NCBI GenBank assembly: GCA_964602845.1
Contig: CAZRSW010000001.1
Location: 124,001 to 188,000, forward strand
Reading direction: 5' to 3'
Length of the DNA: 64,000 bases
DNA from: CAZRSW01 sp964602845
Lineage (GTDB): Bacteria > Chloroflexota > Dehalococcoidia > Lucifugimonadales > UBA826
Part shown: in pieces, positions 63,601-64,000 of the stretch
How the letters are laid out: every line of letters begins with the position of its first letter
Numbering within the stretch: the first letter of the stretch is position 1
Position numbers and translations under genes: made by a program
The notes under the pieces: generated by a model
Database searches by the model: none
Told to the model about the DNA's origin: nothing
What the model saw: the letters and a program-made list of their open reading frames with translations, nothing else

Positions 63601-63814
63601 TATTTCAGACCGCATTAATATTTGGGTTGATGGTCCAGAGAATGCTATGGCGATATTACTCGAATATTCTCAGCACATAAAGGATGAAACTTTATCGGAG
63701 TCCTTGAAATTTGAGGAACCTCAACCTGATATCTATGTGGAAAACATAGATATCAATGAATTCGTAGTGACTGTCGGGGTAGAGAAGATAGTCGGTCGAG
63801 ATTTAATTCCTTAA
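60626..63814 (+). CDS. ileS: Isoleucyl-tRNA synthetase
   Basis: A 1062-residue class I synthetase that charges tRNA-Ile. The HIGH-type signature is in NNPMGVHHAWGR (His58-His59), the KMSKS-type loop is MHKSKGN (600-606), and the editing domain has IWTTTPWTLTSN. Zinc-type Cys pairs (CPRC, CWRC) are present. The sequence resembles the long, eukaryote-like IleS group. The start is set at ATG 60626, right after GGAGA (60616-60620); ATG 60614 and one at 60575, inside the T-box, are upstream alternatives. It is controlled by the T-box leader and overlaps lysS by 12 bases, tail to tail. Confidence 0.95.
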   Translation: MFKPVNTKIEFPELEKDILRWWADHGVPEKYMSKNKMSSKRYSFIDGPITANNPMGVHHAWGRTYKDLFSRFRTMQGYRQRYQNGFDGQGLWIEVEVEKELGFSSKTDIEKYGVDKFVTLCKERVDRFAQIITEQSIRLGQWMDWDNSYHTKSDENNYTIWHFLQTCHQKGLLYEGTDVMPWCPRCSTGLSEHEIVTEGYQEITHPGLFVKFPLIDSMDGSDKEESLLIWTTTPWTLTSNCAAAVNSEVTYVKVMQNDEYLYLAKSRILVLKGEYEVIGELKGDVLVGCEYKGPFDELPAQNGVRHRVVDWDEVTEGEGTGIVHTAPGAGKEDFELGKKESLAVIAPLDDQGNFVEGFDWLTGMNVYEVNDQIYENLKSKNIFYKVEQYKHRYPHCWRCGSELVFRLVDEWFIKMDPLRDSLARITRNINWVPEFGMKRELDWIKNMDDWMISKKRYYGLALPIYKCSCGNFDVIGSEMELKDRAVSGWEKFDGHSPHRPWIDNVLIECSECERPVKRVIDVGNPWLDAGIVSFSTLKFRADKDYWQDWFPADWISESFPGQYRNWFYSLLTMSVVLADSEPCRNIFSYALMRDEKGEEMHKSKGNAIWFEDAADVMGVDAIRWQFAGQIPSSNLNFGFSTADEVRRQFLIPLWNVYSFFVTYANIDKFSPNISVPEVNDRSELDRWILSELNVLIGSVTDKLESFQPERVTRDIENFVEYLSNWYVRRSRRRFWKAGLLDDTVQDADLDKLSAYFTLYEVLVELSKLMAPIIPFVTESMYQNLVVSSGLGEESVHLERYPIVNKGLIDELLSAQTRLAMRISSMGRSARSKAGIKVRQPIEELFVKTRTETETGMMGSIEEQLKDELNVKKVTLVSDASIMARFTLQPNLPVLGPKYGNKIPLIREALDSLDITLARDRIESGGPVSVGDFQLEPEDIIVNVVELEGFSAATDSGYSVGISTEISPELFKEGVAREFIHLVQNARRAAEFNISDRINIWVDGPENAMAILLEYSQHIKDETLSESLKFEEPQPDIYVENIDINEFVVTVGVEKIVGRDLIP

Positions 63815-64000
63815 CTGAGGGAACAGTATTACCTCTCGGATAGACTTGTTATTAGTTAATAGCATAGTAAGACGATCGATTCCAATTCCCAGTCCTCCTG
63901 TTGGAGGCATTCCGTGTTCGATAGCCGTCAAGAAATCTTCATCTAGTCGATCCATTTCTTCCTCTGCAAATTTCCTATGTAGTTCTTCTTGTTCTTCAAA
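63803..64000 (-). CDS. lysS: Lysyl-tRNA synthetase (class II), C-terminal end
   Basis: Only the last 65 residues are in the window. They contain class II motif 3, GGLGIGIDRLTMLLTNN, followed by the family's ending SIREVILFPQLRN. An acidic helical stretch precedes it. The upstream part is outside the window. Its 3' end overlaps the end of ileS by 12 bases. Confidence 0.9.
   Translation of the reverse strand, partial: FEEQEELHRKFAEEEMDRLDEDFLTAIEHGMPPTGGLGIGIDRLTMLLTNNKSIREVILFPQLRN

Noticed and set aside
1..64000. CRISPR arrays, transposases, integrases or phage genes
   Set aside because: No repeat-spacer array or mobile-element protein was recognised on either strand.

Overview
The window reads as a draft scaffold from a free-living bacterium of low-to-moderate G+C content. 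It contains three runs of exactly 100 N (12185-12284, 14200-14299, 26233-26332). The best guess for the source is the Chloroflexota, probably a marine SAR202/Dehalococcoidia-like lineage. The evidence is a neighbouring pair of multi-pass membrane proteins of the TIGR03662 (YYY domain) and TIGR03663 (Agl23-like) families, known mainly from Chloroflexi and archaea. An F420-type LLM oxidoreductase, a metal-dependent TIM-barrel hydrolase, a T-box-controlled ileS, and pdxS-pdxT also fit. This is inference from gene content; no 16S gene or ribosomal protein is present to confirm it. No CRISPR array, phage, transposase or integrase was seen, and the gene density is high, so this is core-genome territory.

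Layout. 1-3576 (minus): a three-subunit NADH-linked module (NuoE-like, NuoF-like and a NuoG/formate-dehydrogenase-like molybdopterin subunit cut by the window edge). 3642-10583 (minus): a glycan/lipid-carrier block (FAD oxidoreductase, AglD-type flippase-like protein, Agl23-like and YYY-domain proteins), then ftsY. 11753-18243: a LysR regulator, a sortase, a small zinc-ribbon protein, an amidohydrolase, an LLM oxidoreductase coupled to an MDR dehydrogenase, and a 2-hydroxyacid dehydrogenase. 18347-26784 (minus): an ammonium-assimilation block, gltD, gltB and two different glutamine synthetases. 27064-30229 (plus): a DsbA-like protein that is an apparent selenoprotein, RNase III and a ThDP enzyme.

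30268-42075: glyA, thrC-folE, an MshA-type glycosyltransferase, an MshD-like acetyltransferase and a PIG-L deacetylase (a possible low-molecular-weight-thiol set), a PHP phosphatase, tmk, an R3H/AAA ATPase and pdxST. 42195-50502 (minus): central carbon genes in one direction (pccB-like, a small subunit, a pycB/oadA-like biotin protein, icd, mdh, eno, gap). 50652-64000: folP-folK, a CopD/TlpA pair, sbcD, glyQS, nitroreductase, pcm, tRNA-Cys and tRNA-Leu, a DAO-type oxidoreductase, T-box-ileS and the 3' end of lysS.

The most notable observation is at 27064-27690. A strong Shine-Dalgarno and ATG precede a reading frame with an in-frame TGA exactly where the thioredoxin-fold active-site cysteine should be. 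A hairpin with bacterial SECIS geometry follows that codon. Also notable are a NuoG/FDH-like subunit with no Cys/Sec at the expected metal-ligand position, an Agl23 homologue whose conserved N-terminus lies upstream of every ordinary start codon, and a false assembly gap flanked by a 55-bp duplicate inside the LysR gene.
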